Shown here: one piece after another, positions 6,287 to 13,552 of the stretch
How the letters are laid out: each line of letters starts with the position of its first letter
Position numbering within the stretch: the stretch's first letter is position 1
Source of the DNA: Bdellovibrionales bacterium
GTDB lineage: Bacteria > Bdellovibrionota > UBA2361 > JAGRAS01
Assembly (NCBI GenBank): GCA_020434465.1
Contig: JAGRAS010000009.1
Location: 1 to 13,552 of the forward strand
DNA: 13,552 nt
Direction of reading: 5' to 3'
Notes under the pieces: generated by a model
Seen by the model: the letters and a program-made list of their open reading frames with translations, nothing else
What the model was told of the DNA's origin: nothing
The model's database searches: none
Position numbers and translations under genes: made by a program

Positions 6287-7431
6287 AAAATTTCTGCGGC
6301 TTGTTCAAGTGTTTCATTTGTTTTAGCAAAACAAACTCTTAGTAAATTAAATTCTTTCTTATCATGATAGAACGCAGACATAGGAATTAGCGCAATCTTA
6401 AATTCTTTTGCCAGCCATTCACACATTTGCATATCTCCCTTATCACTAATTTTTTCATAACTTAAAGTTTGAAAATAAGTTCCTTTAGCAGGGACAAAAT
6501 CAAAATTAGAACTTTTGATCATCGAAAGAAATAAATCTCTTTTAGCTTGGTAGAAATTAGCTAATTCTAAATAATGTGACTTATCTTTTAAAAACTCTGC
6601 TATTGCATGTTGCATCGGTCGATTTACACAAAAGGTAATCATTTGATGAACGCTTCTGAAATTCTGCATTAAATCATTAGGTGCTACACAATAAGCTATT
6701 TTCCAGCCAGTAACATGATAAGTTTTACCAAATGAAAATACAGCGAAACTTCTATCGGCAAGTTCCGGATGAGATATTACAGACTGATGTTTCTTATTAT
6801 CAAAAATTATGTGTTGATAAACTTCATCGCTTAAAACTAGGATCTGCGTATCTCTAATAAGCTCCGCAAGGCTGTTTAAGTCTTCCTCTTCAAGTATAGT
6901 CCCGCTTGGATTATGCGGGGTGTTTATTATTATAAGTTTAGTTTTGGCACTAATTTTTGACTTAACTTTTTCCCAATTTATTTTAAATTCAGGTGGTTCA
7001 AGCCTAATAAATACCGGGATTGATCCATTAAGTTTAACTATCGGACTAAAACAGTCAAAGGCTGGTTCGAAAATAATTACTTCATCTCCTGGATTCAAAA
7101 CAGAACTTGCAGCAGACATCAAGGCACTATGCCCACCAGGTGTTATTGTAATCTGAGTATCAGGATCAACATTAATGTTATGGGTAATCTTAAACTGTTC
7201 TGAAATTGCTTCGCGTAGCTCCAATATTCCTTGCATGGGCGGGTACTGATTATTCCCAGCTTGCATACTCTTGGTGACCAATTCTTTTAAATGATTAGAA
7301 CAGTCAAAGTTTGGAAAACCTTGAGCTAAATTCAAAGCACCATACTTTGAAGCGAGCGCATTCATCAAAGAGAAAATGTTTGTCTCTTGCAAGCCAATTT
7401 TACTTAAAGGTTCTGTTTCACTGGTGGCCAC
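6274..7431 (-). CDS. YbdL-like methionine/glutamine aminotransferase (PLP, class I)
   Basis: Fold-type I aminotransferase, 385 aa from the GTG at 7431. Landmarks are LNLAQGFPNFD (33-43), TPGGHSALMSAA, NTPHNPSG (170-177), SDEVYQH (201-207; Asp202, Tyr205) and the PLP lysine Lys236 in SFGKTYHVTGWK. It aligns almost end to end with E. coli YbdL, which prefers methionine and aromatic amino acids. With the amidase just downstream, the likely job is glutamine-driven transamination of 2-oxo-4-methylthiobutyrate or phenylpyruvate, i.e. methionine salvage. The start is uncertain: GTG at 7431 fits YbdL length with only a weak GAAG before it; an in-frame TTG at 7467 would add 12 residues and has no ribosome site. 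The gene follows phoU by 36-72 bp with no terminator seen. Confidence 0.9.
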   Translation of the reverse strand: MATSETEPLSKIGLQETNIFSLMNALASKYGALNLAQGFPNFDCSNHLKELVTKSMQAGNNQYPPMQGILELREAISEQFKITHNINVDPDTQITITPGGHSALMSAASSVLNPGDEVIIFEPAFDCFSPIVKLNGSIPVFIRLEPPEFKINWEKVKSKISAKTKLIIINTPHNPSGTILEEEDLNSLAELIRDTQILVLSDEVYQHIIFDNKKHQSVISHPELADRSFAVFSFGKTYHVTGWKIAYCVAPNDLMQNFRSVHQMITFCVNRPMQHAIAEFLKDKSHYLELANFYQAKRDLFLSMIKSSNFDFVPAKGTYFQTLSYEKISDKGDMQMCEWLAKEFKIALIPMSAFYHDKKEFNLLRVCFAKTNETLEQAAEILCKI

Positions 7432-7503
7432 ATTATCTTCATAAACTATTATTGACCGGAATATCAAGTTTTGAAAAAAGGGTAAGAAATTAACAACTTA
7501 AAA

Positions 7504-8178
7504 TTAGATCACCCTGGTTGTAACTTTGTCTTTATGACGAATAATTTCGCCCTCAACCATGTAAATTACATCTTCAGCAATATTAGTAGCTAAGTCAGCA
7601 ATTCTTTCTAAATTTCTTGAAATTGAAAGCATAGAAATAATTTCTTCTACCTTACTCGGATTCTCCCTAACTTTATCTTCAGCAACTTTAAAATTAGCCC
7701 TGTGTATTTCATCTACAACATCATCGAACTTAAAGACATTTCTTGCAGTATATGAATTCATCTGCACAAGAGAATCAAGACTCTGATTTAGCATTTGATT
7801 TGTAGTTTGAGACATTTTTTCAAGGTCAAAAACAAAATAATCTGCGTTTACTTCAGAAAGCTTAATCGCTCGAGAAGCAATATTAGCTGCCAAATCTCCA
7901 ATTCTTTCTAAATCATTATTGATTTTTAAAACTGCAACTATAAACCTCAAATCAATCGCAACGGGCTGATGTAAAGCAAGAACTTTCAAGCATTCTTCCT
8001 CAACTTCGACTTCTCTTTTATTAATAAATAAATCTCTATCAATCACTTTTTGAGCAAGTTTTATATCTTTATCATGGACACAACGCGCAGCGTCATACAC
8101 CATTTCCTCAACTATGGTAGCAAGACTTATTATGCTTTCCTTAAGGTTGTTTATTTCTCTTTCTAAATGCTTAGCCAT
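7504..8178 (-). CDS. phoU: phosphate signalling protein PhoU
   Basis: Cytoplasmic all-helical protein that links the Pst transporter to the PhoR kinase and restrains the Pho response when phosphate is plentiful. It has two homologous three-helix halves, each with the metal-binding signature: NNDLERIGDLAANIA (about 87-101; Glu91, Asp95) and SRNLERIADLATNIAEDV (187-204; Glu191, Asp195). The 224-aa length is typical. GAGGA lies 4 nt before the ATG. It sits 17 bp after pstB, the usual last position of the operon. Confidence 0.96.
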   Translation of the reverse strand: MAKHLEREINNLKESIISLATIVEEMVYDAARCVHDKDIKLAQKVIDRDLFINKREVEVEEECLKVLALHQPVAIDLRFIVAVLKINNDLERIGDLAANIASRAIKLSEVNADYFVFDLEKMSQTTNQMLNQSLDSLVQMNSYTARNVFKFDDVVDEIHRANFKVAEDKVRENPSKVEEIISMLSISRNLERIADLATNIAEDVIYMVEGEIIRHKDKVTTRVI

Positions 8179-8195
8179 AAAATCCTCAATGTAAA

Positions 8196-9011
8196 TTAAC
8201 CGAAACGACCTCGAATATAATCCTCCGTTTGCTTTTCAACAGGTTTAGTAAAAATTTCTTCTGTTGCACCAAATTCAACTAGCTTACCTTCGCAAAAAAA
8301 TGCAGTTACATCTGACACTCGAGCTGCTTGCTGCATATTATGAGTAACAATAATAATTGTATAGTTTCCTCTTAGGGAATCAATTAAATCCTCAATTTTA
8401 GCTGTTGATCTAGGATCTAAGGCTGACGCAGGTTCGTCCATCAAAAGTATTTCAGGATTAACTGCCAAAGCTCTAGCAATACATAATCTTTGTTGCTGAC
8501 CACCTGATAATGCTAATGCACTATCACTTAGCCTGTCCTTAACTTCATGCCAAAGATCGGCACCTGTTAAGCTTTGCTCTACAATTTCATCAAGGTCATT
8601 TTTTCGCCTTACACCATGAAGCTTAGTACCATAAGCTACATTATCATAAATAGATTTTGGAAACGGATTTGAACGTTGAAATACCATTCCAACTCTTTTT
8701 CTTAAGTCAACTAAATCTGTGCGTTTATCATAAATATCCTGGCCTGATAAACTAATAAGACCCTCTAAACGAGTGTTTGGAATAAGCTCGTTCATTCTAT
8801 TTAAAGTTCTTAGGAAAGTTGATTTTCCACAACCTGAAGGGCCAATCAAAGCAGTAACTAGCTTAGCTGGTATATCAACATTGACATTAAATAATGCTTG
8901 CGAGTCTCCATAAAAAAAGTTTAAGCCATCAACTTTAATAATCGGCTTTTGGTTTGTTTCTTCTTTGATAGTAGATCCTTTTCTTTCTATTTCTGTTTCG
9001 ATAGCTAACAT
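8196..9011 (-). CDS. pstB: phosphate ABC transporter ATP-binding protein PstB
   Basis: ATPase subunit of the high-affinity phosphate importer. Walker A is GPSGCGKST (57-65), the Q-loop is at Gln112 ([10 protein letters not shown]), the signature is LSGGQQQR (169-176), Walker B is [12 protein letters not shown] (Asp192, Glu193) and the switch histidine is in THNMQQAAR (His224). The C-terminal [12 protein letters not shown] is the PstB-specific ending. At 271 aa it carries about 15 extra N-terminal residues compared with E. coli, preceding the [14 protein letters not shown] start of the domain; the ATG has AAAGG 6 nt upstream, so the extension is probably real. It follows pstA by 10 bp. Confidence 0.97.
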   Translation of the reverse strand: MLAIETEIERKGSTIKEETNQKPIIKVDGLNFFYGDSQALFNVNVDIPAKLVTALIGPSGCGKSTFLRTLNRMNELIPNTRLEGLISLSGQDIYDKRTDLVDLRKRVGMVFQRSNPFPKSIYDNVAYGTKLHGVRRKNDLDEIVEQSLTGADLWHEVKDRLSDSALALSGGQQQRLCIARALAVNPEILLMDEPASALDPRSTAKIEDLIDSLRGNYTIIIVTHNMQQAARVSDVTAFFCEGKLVEFGATEEIFTKPVEKQTEDYIRGRFG

Positions 9012-9021
9012 AAATTACCTT

Positions 9022-9873
9022 TTAAGTTAAGCGTTTTTGAAATTTAGCTCTTAAAATAATCGCAATCAAATTTAAGCAGAGCAAAACTATTAATAATACT
9101 AAGATCGCCCCTGCTGCATTTGCATGAAATGAAGTTTGAGGCCTTGATATCCAGTTAAACGCTTGGATTGGCAGAGCTGTAAAAGATGAAAAAATACTAT
9201 CCGGGATAAAGGCTACATAAGTTAAAGCGCCAAGCGTAATTAACGGTGCTGTTTCACCAACTGCTCTAGAAAAAGCAAGAATACAACCTGTAAGAATTCC
9301 AGAAATAGATGCTGGAATAACCTGATCACGAATAACTTCCCATTTAGTTGCGCCAAGAGCAAAGGCAGCTTGACGAATTGAATCTGGAACTCTTCTGATA
9401 GCCTCCCGCGATGCAATGATTATCACTGGTAAAATTAAAAGGGACATTGTTAAAGCACCAGCAAGCAAGCTTCGTTCAAGACTCAAATAACGAACAAAAA
9501 CTTGCAGTCCTAGAATTCCATAAATAATAGAAGGAACTCCTGCCAGGTTAGCAATGTTTAATTCAATAAAGCGAGAAAACTTGTTTTTTGTTGCGTACTC
9601 TTCTAAATAAATTGCAGCACCAACTCCTAGAGGTAAACTAAAAGCACCCGTTAATATCATCAAATAAAGGCTGCCTACTAATGCGGAAGCTATTCCTGCC
9701 TTTTCAGCATGTCTTGACGGAAAATTTGTAAAAAAATCTAAACTAATTCGAGACGCCCCGGCAATTGTTATATTTAAGATTAAAGCTGCTAATACAAGGA
9801 TTGCTACCGAGACTATTAAAATGCTAATCACTTTAAATGCAATTTCTGCTTTTTTGCTTGCTAAAAACCTCAT
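9022..9873 (-). CDS. pstA: phosphate ABC transporter permease PstA
   Basis: Membrane subunit pairing with PstC to form the phosphate channel. Of 283 aa, residues 11-36 make the first membrane segment and five more follow in the permease domain (about 65-275). The coupling loop that docks onto PstB is [16 protein letters not shown] (about 165-180), and GETAPL is present in a later segment as in other PstA proteins. The ATG at 9873 overlaps the pstC stop (ATGA), so this start is preferred over an in-frame TTG at 9909, which would lie 40 bp inside pstC. Length is slightly shorter than E. coli PstA. Confidence 0.95.
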   Translation of the reverse strand: MRFLASKKAEIAFKVISILIVSVAILVLAALILNITIAGASRISLDFFTNFPSRHAEKAGIASALVGSLYLMILTGAFSLPLGVGAAIYLEEYATKNKFSRFIELNIANLAGVPSIIYGILGLQVFVRYLSLERSLLAGALTMSLLILPVIIIASREAIRRVPDSIRQAAFALGATKWEVIRDQVIPASISGILTGCILAFSRAVGETAPLITLGALTYVAFIPDSIFSSFTALPIQAFNWISRPQTSFHANAAGAILVLLIVLLCLNLIAIILRAKFQKRLT

Positions 9874-10790
9874 CCAGTATATCTCTCTTGAAAACGGTTT
9901 CTTATCCAAGTGCTGATTGAATTTAAAATGAAAGTGATAATAAAGAGTGCTCCTCCAACTACAAAGATTGAATGGTACTCTAAAGTCCCATGTGGAGTGT
10001 CACCTAAAGAAACTTGCACAATAAAAGCAGTCATGGTTTCTACTGGTTCAAATAAATTCAATGTTAATTGAGGTTGTTGGCCAGCTGCTATAGCTACAAT
10101 CATTGTCTCACCAACCGCCCTAGACATCGCTAAAATAAATGAAGCCGCTATTCCACCAAATGCAGCAGGCACTAGAACTCCAAAAATTACTTGCAACTTC
10201 CCAGAGCCTAATGCATACGCTCCTTCACGTAGGCTGCGTGGGACTGCGTACAAAGCATCCTCACTTAAGGACGCAACCATTGGTAAAATCATTATACCCA
10301 TCACTAAACCTGGGCTTAGTGCATTAAAACCAAACAAATCTGGAATAAGCTTTTGCAATAAAGGAGTTACATATAGGAGGGCGAAATATCCATAAACAAC
10401 TGTTGGGACTCCAGAAAGAACTTCTAGTGTTGGCTTAAGAATTTTCCTAAATTGCGGACTAGCGAACTCACTTAAATAAATCGCAATTATTAGCCCAAGT
10501 GGTAAAGCAACTAGCAGAGCAACTGCTGAAGTTAATAGAGTTCCACAAACTAATGGCAAAACTCCAAAGCTCTTATTATAAAAAAGCGGAGTCCACTCAG
10601 TACCGAATAAAAATTCTATAATAGATACTTCTTTAAAAAAAAGAATGCCCTCAAGGGAGAGGACTAGAACGATTCCAATAGTTGTTAGAATCGAGATGAT
10701 TCCACACAAGAAAAAAATAAAATGAATGATTTTCTCTTTGATATCGGCAGCAGTAATACTGCTGCCGAATACGTTTACTACGCTATCCAT
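9870..10790 (-). CDS. pstC: phosphate ABC transporter permease PstC
   Basis: 306-aa membrane subunit of the phosphate importer. The first transmembrane helix is at about 20-47, then comes a loop containing [19 protein letters not shown], and the permease domain with five helices runs from about 75 to 295. The PstB-contact loop is [18 protein letters not shown] (184-201), with SRAVGETM further on. The ATG is only 9 bp from the end of pstS and lacks a good ribosome site, suggesting translational coupling. Codons 8-16 form a perfect hairpin in DNA and RNA (separate entry), an odd position immediately inside the gene. Confidence 0.95.
   Translation of the reverse strand: MDSVVNVFGSSITAADIKEKIIHFIFFLCGIISILTTIGIVLVLSLEGILFFKEVSIIEFLFGTEWTPLFYNKSFGVLPLVCGTLLTSAVALLVALPLGLIIAIYLSEFASPQFRKILKPTLEVLSGVPTVVYGYFALLYVTPLLQKLIPDLFGFNALSPGLVMGIMILPMVASLSEDALYAVPRSLREGAYALGSGKLQVIFGVLVPAAFGGIAASFILAMSRAVGETMIVAIAAGQQPQLTLNLFEPVETMTAFIVQVSLGDTPHGTLEYHSIFVVGGALFIITFILNSISTWIRNRFQERYTG
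10745..10767 (-). promoter_or_regulatory. perfect 10-bp hairpin at the start of pstC
   Basis: CGGCAGCAGT (10745-10754) pairs exactly with ACTGCTGCCG (10758-10767) around a 3-nt loop, 23 nt downstream of the pstC start codon and 33 nt downstream of the pstS stop. No T-run follows on the minus strand, so it is not an intrinsic terminator. It may protect the 3' end of a processed pstS message or slow ribosomes or polymerase before pstC; this is inferred. Confidence 0.6.
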
Positions 10791-10799
10791 ATAACGAGA

Positions 10800-11810
10800 T
10801 TACAGCCCTTTTTTCATCAATTGAGCTAAAGTCATGTTACCAGATGTATTGTCAGCAAATACAGTGCCTGTCACTTGTTTTTCAAGTCTAGCTTGCGCCA
10901 ACTTTTGAATCTCATCAGGTGAACGAATATAGCCTACTTCAGATGCAAGTTCACTAGCGTTGTTCATATAAAAGCTAACAAACTGCTGAACAACGGGTCT
11001 TGTATCAAGCGAATTTTTACTTATGTATATAAACAAAGGTCTCGCAAGTGGTTTATAAACATCTTTTACAACATTTTCAATTGTTGGCATTTGTGCACCA
11101 TTACCATTATTTGCATCACCATCATCAATACCAAGCGCTTTTAGCTTTGACTGATTCTCAACGTAATATGCAAGCCCAAAGTATCCTAAGGCATACTTAT
11201 TACTTGAGATTCCTTGTACAAGAACGTTATCATCTTCGCTGCTTGTGTAGTCTCCCCTGCTCGCTCCACCTTCGCCGTTAATTACTTCAGTGAAATAATC
11301 AAAAGTTCCAGAATCAACACCAGGTCCAAATAAATAAATCTTTTCATTTGGCCAATCAGCTCGGATTTGATTCCAATGTGTAATCTTACCTTGAGCAGCT
11401 GGTTCCCAAATCTTTTTCAATTCAGCTACAGTAATATTACTAACCCAATTATTCTGTGGATTAACAACAACTGAGAGAGCATCATAAGCTACAGGAAGCT
11501 CGACATAGTCAACTTTGTTTTCTTTACAAAGATCAATTTCTTTTTGCTTGATTGGTCTTGAAGCATCAGAGATATCGGTCTCACCTACACAGAACTTTTT
11601 AAAACCACCACCAGTTCCAGAAACTCCAACAGTTATTTTTGTTTTTGGAGACTTAGAACCAAACTCCTCAGCTACAGCTTCAGTTATTGGGTAAACTGTG
11701 CTCGATCCATCTACTTGTATTATGTCGTTATCTCTTGCATCAGCTGATACAGAGCCAGCAGAAAATACTAGGAATAGAGCCCCAGTTATTGTTAAAAGTT
11801 TATTTCTCAT
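10800..11810 (-). CDS. pstS: periplasmic phosphate-binding protein PstS
   Basis: High-affinity phosphate receptor of the Pst importer, 336 aa. Residues 1 to about 24 form a Sec signal peptide ([23 protein letters not shown]) without a lipobox cysteine, so the protein is soluble and periplasmic. Phosphate-contact regions typical of the family are [13 protein letters not shown] (33-45), [26 protein letters not shown] and [27 protein letters not shown] follows. The form is that of the PstS/SphX group rather than E. coli PstS. AAGGA lies 8 nt before the ATG. It is first in the operon and preceded by a phased TTAACA-type repeat array and a -10 box, as expected for a phosphate-starvation gene. Confidence 0.96.
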   Translation of the reverse strand: MRNKLLTITGALFLVFSAGSVSADARDNDIIQVDGSSTVYPITEAVAEEFGSKSPKTKITVGVSGTGGGFKKFCVGETDISDASRPIKQKEIDLCKENKVDYVELPVAYDALSVVVNPQNNWVSNITVAELKKIWEPAAQGKITHWNQIRADWPNEKIYLFGPGVDSGTFDYFTEVINGEGGASRGDYTSSEDDNVLVQGISSNKYALGYFGLAYYVENQSKLKALGIDDGDANNGNGAQMPTIENVVKDVYKPLARPLFIYISKNSLDTRPVVQQFVSFYMNNASELASEVGYIRSPDEIQKLAQARLEKQVTGTVFADNTSGNMTLAQLMKKGL

Positions 11811-11859
11811 AATGTTTTTCCTTTCGTGAATAAATTCACATTTAATTATGCTTGGCGGG

Positions 11860-11902
11860 ACTATAGATAATAATTGTTAAGGTTTTGTTAGGGATGTGTT
11901 AG
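11860..11902 (-). promoter_or_regulatory. pstS promoter with three 11-bp PHO-box-like repeats
   Basis: On the minus strand CTAACACATCC, CTAACAAAACC and TTAACAATTAT follow one another with exact 11-bp phase (hexamers at 11902-11897, 11891-11886, 11880-11875). TATAGT (11865-11860) begins 9 bp after the last hexamer and serves as the -10 box; there is no good -35, as expected where PhoB replaces it. The half-site is nearer the Bacillus PhoP TTAACA repeat than the E. coli CTGTCA repeat, although the direction and spacing are those of a PHO box. The transcript leader would be about 40-45 nt. Confidence 0.75.
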
Positions 11903-11931
11903 ATGTTTATAAAAAGCTCTAACTTGTTGGA

Positions 11932-12088
11932 TATACACCTCGCAATTTAATTTGCTGTAGGTAAAATCAATTGTAAGCTGTATTCCAGCCTAAGCTAGCC
12001 TAGGCTGGAATGAGTTAACGTATGCCAGATGCAAAATAATGATAAAAACTGAATAGTTGCTGCTTTTATTTTTTTTGCGAGGTGTATA
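11932..12088. repeat. 157-bp segment bounded by 14-bp perfect inverted repeats
   Basis: TATACACCTCGCAA at 11932-11945 is the exact reverse complement of TTGCGAGGTGTATA at 12075-12088. Each copy reads towards the neighbouring gene (pstS on the left, phoB on the right). It can be read as the same operator placed in both promoters, or as the ends of a small non-autonomous transposable element inserted at TA. There is no transposase. Confidence 0.7.
11982..12011. repeat. 11-bp stem palindrome in the pstS/phoB spacer
   Basis: ATTCCAGCCTA (11982-11992) pairs perfectly with TAGGCTGGAAT (12001-12011) around an 8-nt loop, near the midpoint of the 14-bp inverted repeat pair. No T-run lies on either side, so it is not an intrinsic terminator. 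Confidence 0.75.
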
Positions 12089-12107
12089 CTTATTCTCTGC
12101 CGCTCGA

Positions 12108-12124
12108 CTTGGACTATGTCCAAG
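12108..12124. promoter_or_regulatory. 17-bp palindrome upstream of phoB
   Basis: CTTGGACTATGTCCAAG is a perfect 7-bp inverted repeat with a TAT centre. Its centre lies about 33 bp upstream of the TATAAT at 12147, i.e. about -43 for a start near 12159, the usual place for an activator dimer. It does not resemble a PHO box, so another regulator is implied if it is functional. Confidence 0.5.
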
Positions 12125-12146
12125 ATCTCGCTGGCCAGGCAAGCAT

Positions 12147-12152
12147 TATAAT
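12147..12152 (+). promoter_or_regulatory. possible phoB -10 box
   Basis: A consensus TATAAT lies 51 bp before the phoB start codon. There is no recognisable -35 box at 16-18 bp upstream, which would fit an activator-dependent promoter. An alternative -10, TATACT at 12085-12090, lies inside the inverted-repeat arm. Confidence 0.4.
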
Positions 12153-12203
12153 CTTATTTTCGGTGTAGGCTTAAGCAAAGTTAATGATAATTGTGAGGAT
12201 ATG

Positions 12204-12899
12204 ATGAGAAGAGCAAACGTTTTAGTTGTAGAAGATGAGCCGGATATTCAAGAATTAATCAAATATCAACTTACCAAAGAAGGCTATGAAGTAACTCAAC
12301 TAGCCTCTGGTGATGCCTGCGTAGACACAGCTAAGTCAAAAAAACCTGATTTGGTGCTACTAGATCTTATGCTCCCTGGGATTGATGGCTTTGATGTCTG
12401 CCGACTTTTAAAAGCAAATGAAGTTACAAGTAAAATTCCAGTTATTATGCTAACTGCCAAAGGAGAGGATGCTGATATTGTGACAGGATTAGAACTTGGT
12501 GCTGAAGACTATATTACTAAACCATTTAGCCCAAAAGTCTTGGTTGCTCGAGTTAGAGCAGTACTTAGACGTTGTCAAAATGCAATTGCTCCAACAAAAA
12601 ATAAAAAGGTCGAAGTTTCCAATATCCTAATTGATCCTGAAAGGTTTGAAGTCAAAGTTAATGGCGCGCTAGTTGAACTTACCCACACAGAGTTTAAAAT
12701 TTTATATCTATTAGTCTGCAATGCCGGAAAAGTTTATACTAGAGAACAAATCGTAACTCGCGTGCATGGCGACGATTACCCAGTAACAATGAGATCAATT
12801 GATGTACAAGTAGTTTCTTTGAGGAAAAAACTTGGAGATCTAGGTAATCTAATTGAAACCATTCGCGGAGTTGGTTACCGGTTCAAGGAGGACGAGTGA
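12204..12899 (+). CDS. phoB: phosphate regulon response regulator PhoB
   Basis: OmpR-family two-component regulator, 231 aa. The receiver domain (about 4-120) has the acidic pocket Glu10-Asp11, the phosphorylated Asp54 in LLDLMLPG, Thr84 in VIMLTAKGE and Lys106 in DYITKPFSP. The winged-helix DNA-binding domain (about 130-228) contains LTHTEFKILYLL, YTREQIVTRVHGDDYPVTMRSIDVQV and the wing IETIRGVGYRF. Sequence and size closely follow E. coli PhoB. Two ATGs stand side by side (12201, 12204); the second has the better distance from GAGGA and gives the usual MRRxxVLVVEDE start. It overlaps phoR by GTGA and probably binds the phased repeats in front of pstS. Confidence 0.95.
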   Translation: MRRANVLVVEDEPDIQELIKYQLTKEGYEVTQLASGDACVDTAKSKKPDLVLLDLMLPGIDGFDVCRLLKANEVTSKIPVIMLTAKGEDADIVTGLELGAEDYITKPFSPKVLVARVRAVLRRCQNAIAPTKNKKVEVSNILIDPERFEVKVNGALVELTHTEFKILYLLVCNAGKVYTREQIVTRVHGDDYPVTMRSIDVQVVSLRKKLGDLGNLIETIRGVGYRFKEDE

Positions 12900-13552
12900 G
12901 GCCGAATTCTTTTTTTTGGCAGCTTTCTGTTTCATATATCACCCTGGCAATTCTCTTAGTTTTTGCAAACTACAGTTTGCATTTAAATTTGATTCCCTTT
13001 CTAGTGATAACAGGTTTTTCTTTTCTTGTTTTAAGTTTCTATTTTTCACGAAGAATAAAAAATACCTTTCTACAGCTTGAAGAAGTTACCAATAAAATAG
13101 CCGATGGAAAATTCAATTCAAAGTTGAGAGTTGAAAACCCTGAAGAGCTCAGCAGCTTTGTGCAATCAATTAATAAAATGTCGGCACAATTAAAATCAAA
13201 AATAGAAAACATTACCAACCAGAAAAATGAGCTTGATGCTGTTCTTTCATGCATGAATGATGGAGTTATTGCTGTAGATACTGATATAAGAATAATGAGC
13301 GTTAATAGAGCCGCAGTTGAACTTCTTGATATCGGAGAAAACAACATTAGAGGCAAATTAATTAATGAGGTTGCAAGAAACAGCCAGTTACAAAATATGA
13401 TTAGAAATGTCTTCGAAAAAGAAGAAGCTTTTCAAGAAGAAGTTAGTTTAAGAAAAAACTCTAATAAAACCCTGGAAGTCAGTGGAACCGCATTAAAAAA
13501 CGAAGCTAACAAAGTTATTGGGGCTTTATTTGTTTTGCATGATATTACTGAG
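12896..13552 (+). CDS. phoR: phosphate regulon sensor kinase PhoR (N-terminal part, runs off the window)
   Basis: 219 codons are visible with no stop. Two membrane helices lie at about 8-25 and 32-50 with only about six residues between them, so there is no extracytoplasmic sensor domain, as in E. coli PhoR. A HAMP-like linker follows (51-107, SRRIKNTF...IADGKFNSKL...EELSSFVQSINKMSAQL) and then a PAS domain from about 110 (LDAVLSCMNDGVIAVDTDIRIMSVNRAAVELL...GALFVLHDITE). The histidine-kinase core should lie beyond the right edge. The start is the GTG overlapping the phoB stop (GTGA), with AAGGAGG 4 nt upstream, a textbook coupling arrangement. In context it phosphorylates PhoB and receives its signal from PstB/PhoU. 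Confidence 0.92.
   Translation, partial: MRPNSFFWQLSVSYITLAILLVFANYSLHLNLIPFLVITGFSFLVLSFYFSRRIKNTFLQLEEVTNKIADGKFNSKLRVENPEELSSFVQSINKMSAQLKSKIENITNQKNELDAVLSCMNDGVIAVDTDIRIMSVNRAAVELLDIGENNIRGKLINEVARNSQLQNMIRNVFEKEEAFQEEVSLRKNSNKTLEVSGTALKNEANKVIGALFVLHDITE

Larger units (their letters stand above)
11811..12203. other. divergent pstS/phoB regulatory region
   Basis: 393 bp without a gene separate pstS and phoB. From left to right it holds the pstS leader, the pstS -10 and phased repeats, the left arm of a 14-bp inverted repeat, a long palindrome, the right arm of that inverted repeat, a 17-bp palindrome, and a consensus TATAAT followed by the phoB ribosome site. An open frame extends upstream of phoB through this region, but only by chance. 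Confidence 0.8.

Noticed and set aside
9874..9909. Start of pstA at TTG 9909
   Set aside because: It would overlap pstC by 40 bp without a ribosome site, while the ATG at 9873 forms a standard ATGA junction with the pstC stop.
10745..10767. The pstC hairpin as an intrinsic terminator
   Set aside because: No T-run follows it on the minus strand and it lies inside coding sequence.
12013..12200. A tRNA or small RNA gene in the phoB upstream region
   Set aside because: Hairpins are present but no cloverleaf with a T-loop GTTCRANYC and matching acceptor stem could be built.
12057..12203. A 49-residue N-terminal extension of PhoB in the same open frame
   Set aside because: The extension has no ribosome site, crosses palindromes and the -10 box, and PhoB proteins begin at MRRxxVLVVEDE; GAGGA precedes the ATG at 12204.

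Overview
The window is an AT-rich stretch of bacterial chromosome with short intergenic gaps. A periplasmic phosphate-binding protein with a cleavable, non-lipoprotein signal peptide and two other signal-peptide proteins suggest a Gram-negative cell. The phylum cannot be fixed from the sequence. From memory, RibD and BshA read most like Bacteroidetes-type versions, the aminotransferase/amidase pair is widespread, and PhoB is close to the proteobacterial form. No rRNA, tRNA, CRISPR array or complete insertion sequence was seen.

Left part (1-1325): a poorly coding AT-rich segment, with a doubtful open frame running off the left edge. It is followed by an unrecognised cysteine-rich secreted protein (562-1275) that ends in a strong bidirectional terminator.

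Low-molecular-weight thiol / flavin block (1324-4760): ribD and bshA form a minus-strand operon (riboflavin deaminase-reductase, then the bacillithiol glycosyltransferase). Facing away from them is a plus-strand pair with an ATGA overlap: a VOC (glyoxalase-fold) protein and a PIG-L-type deacetylase. The deacetylase may do the BshB step, but its subfamily is not the classical one. The two operons start only 39 bp apart and appear to share a symmetrical -10 box.

Middle (4839-7467): a secreted lipocalin-like hypothetical protein runs tail-to-tail into an overlapping minus-strand pair. The pair is a YbdL-like glutamine/methionine aminotransferase and a YafV/Nit2-like omega-amidase, which together transaminate a 2-oxo acid and hydrolyse the by-product 2-oxoglutaramate.

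Right part (7504-13552): the phosphate-starvation module. pstS-pstC-pstA-pstB-phoU runs leftwards and continues without a visible terminator into the aminotransferase/amidase pair. phoB-phoR runs rightwards off the edge. The shared 393-bp regulatory region holds three exactly 11-bp-phased TTAACA/CTAACA repeats (a PHO-box-like array) in front of a pstS -10 box. It also holds a 14-bp inverted repeat copied on each side and two further palindromes. The working model is that PhoR lacks a real extracytoplasmic domain and reads the state of the Pst transporter through PhoU, and that PhoB then activates pstS and possibly the downstream nitrogen/sulfur salvage genes.
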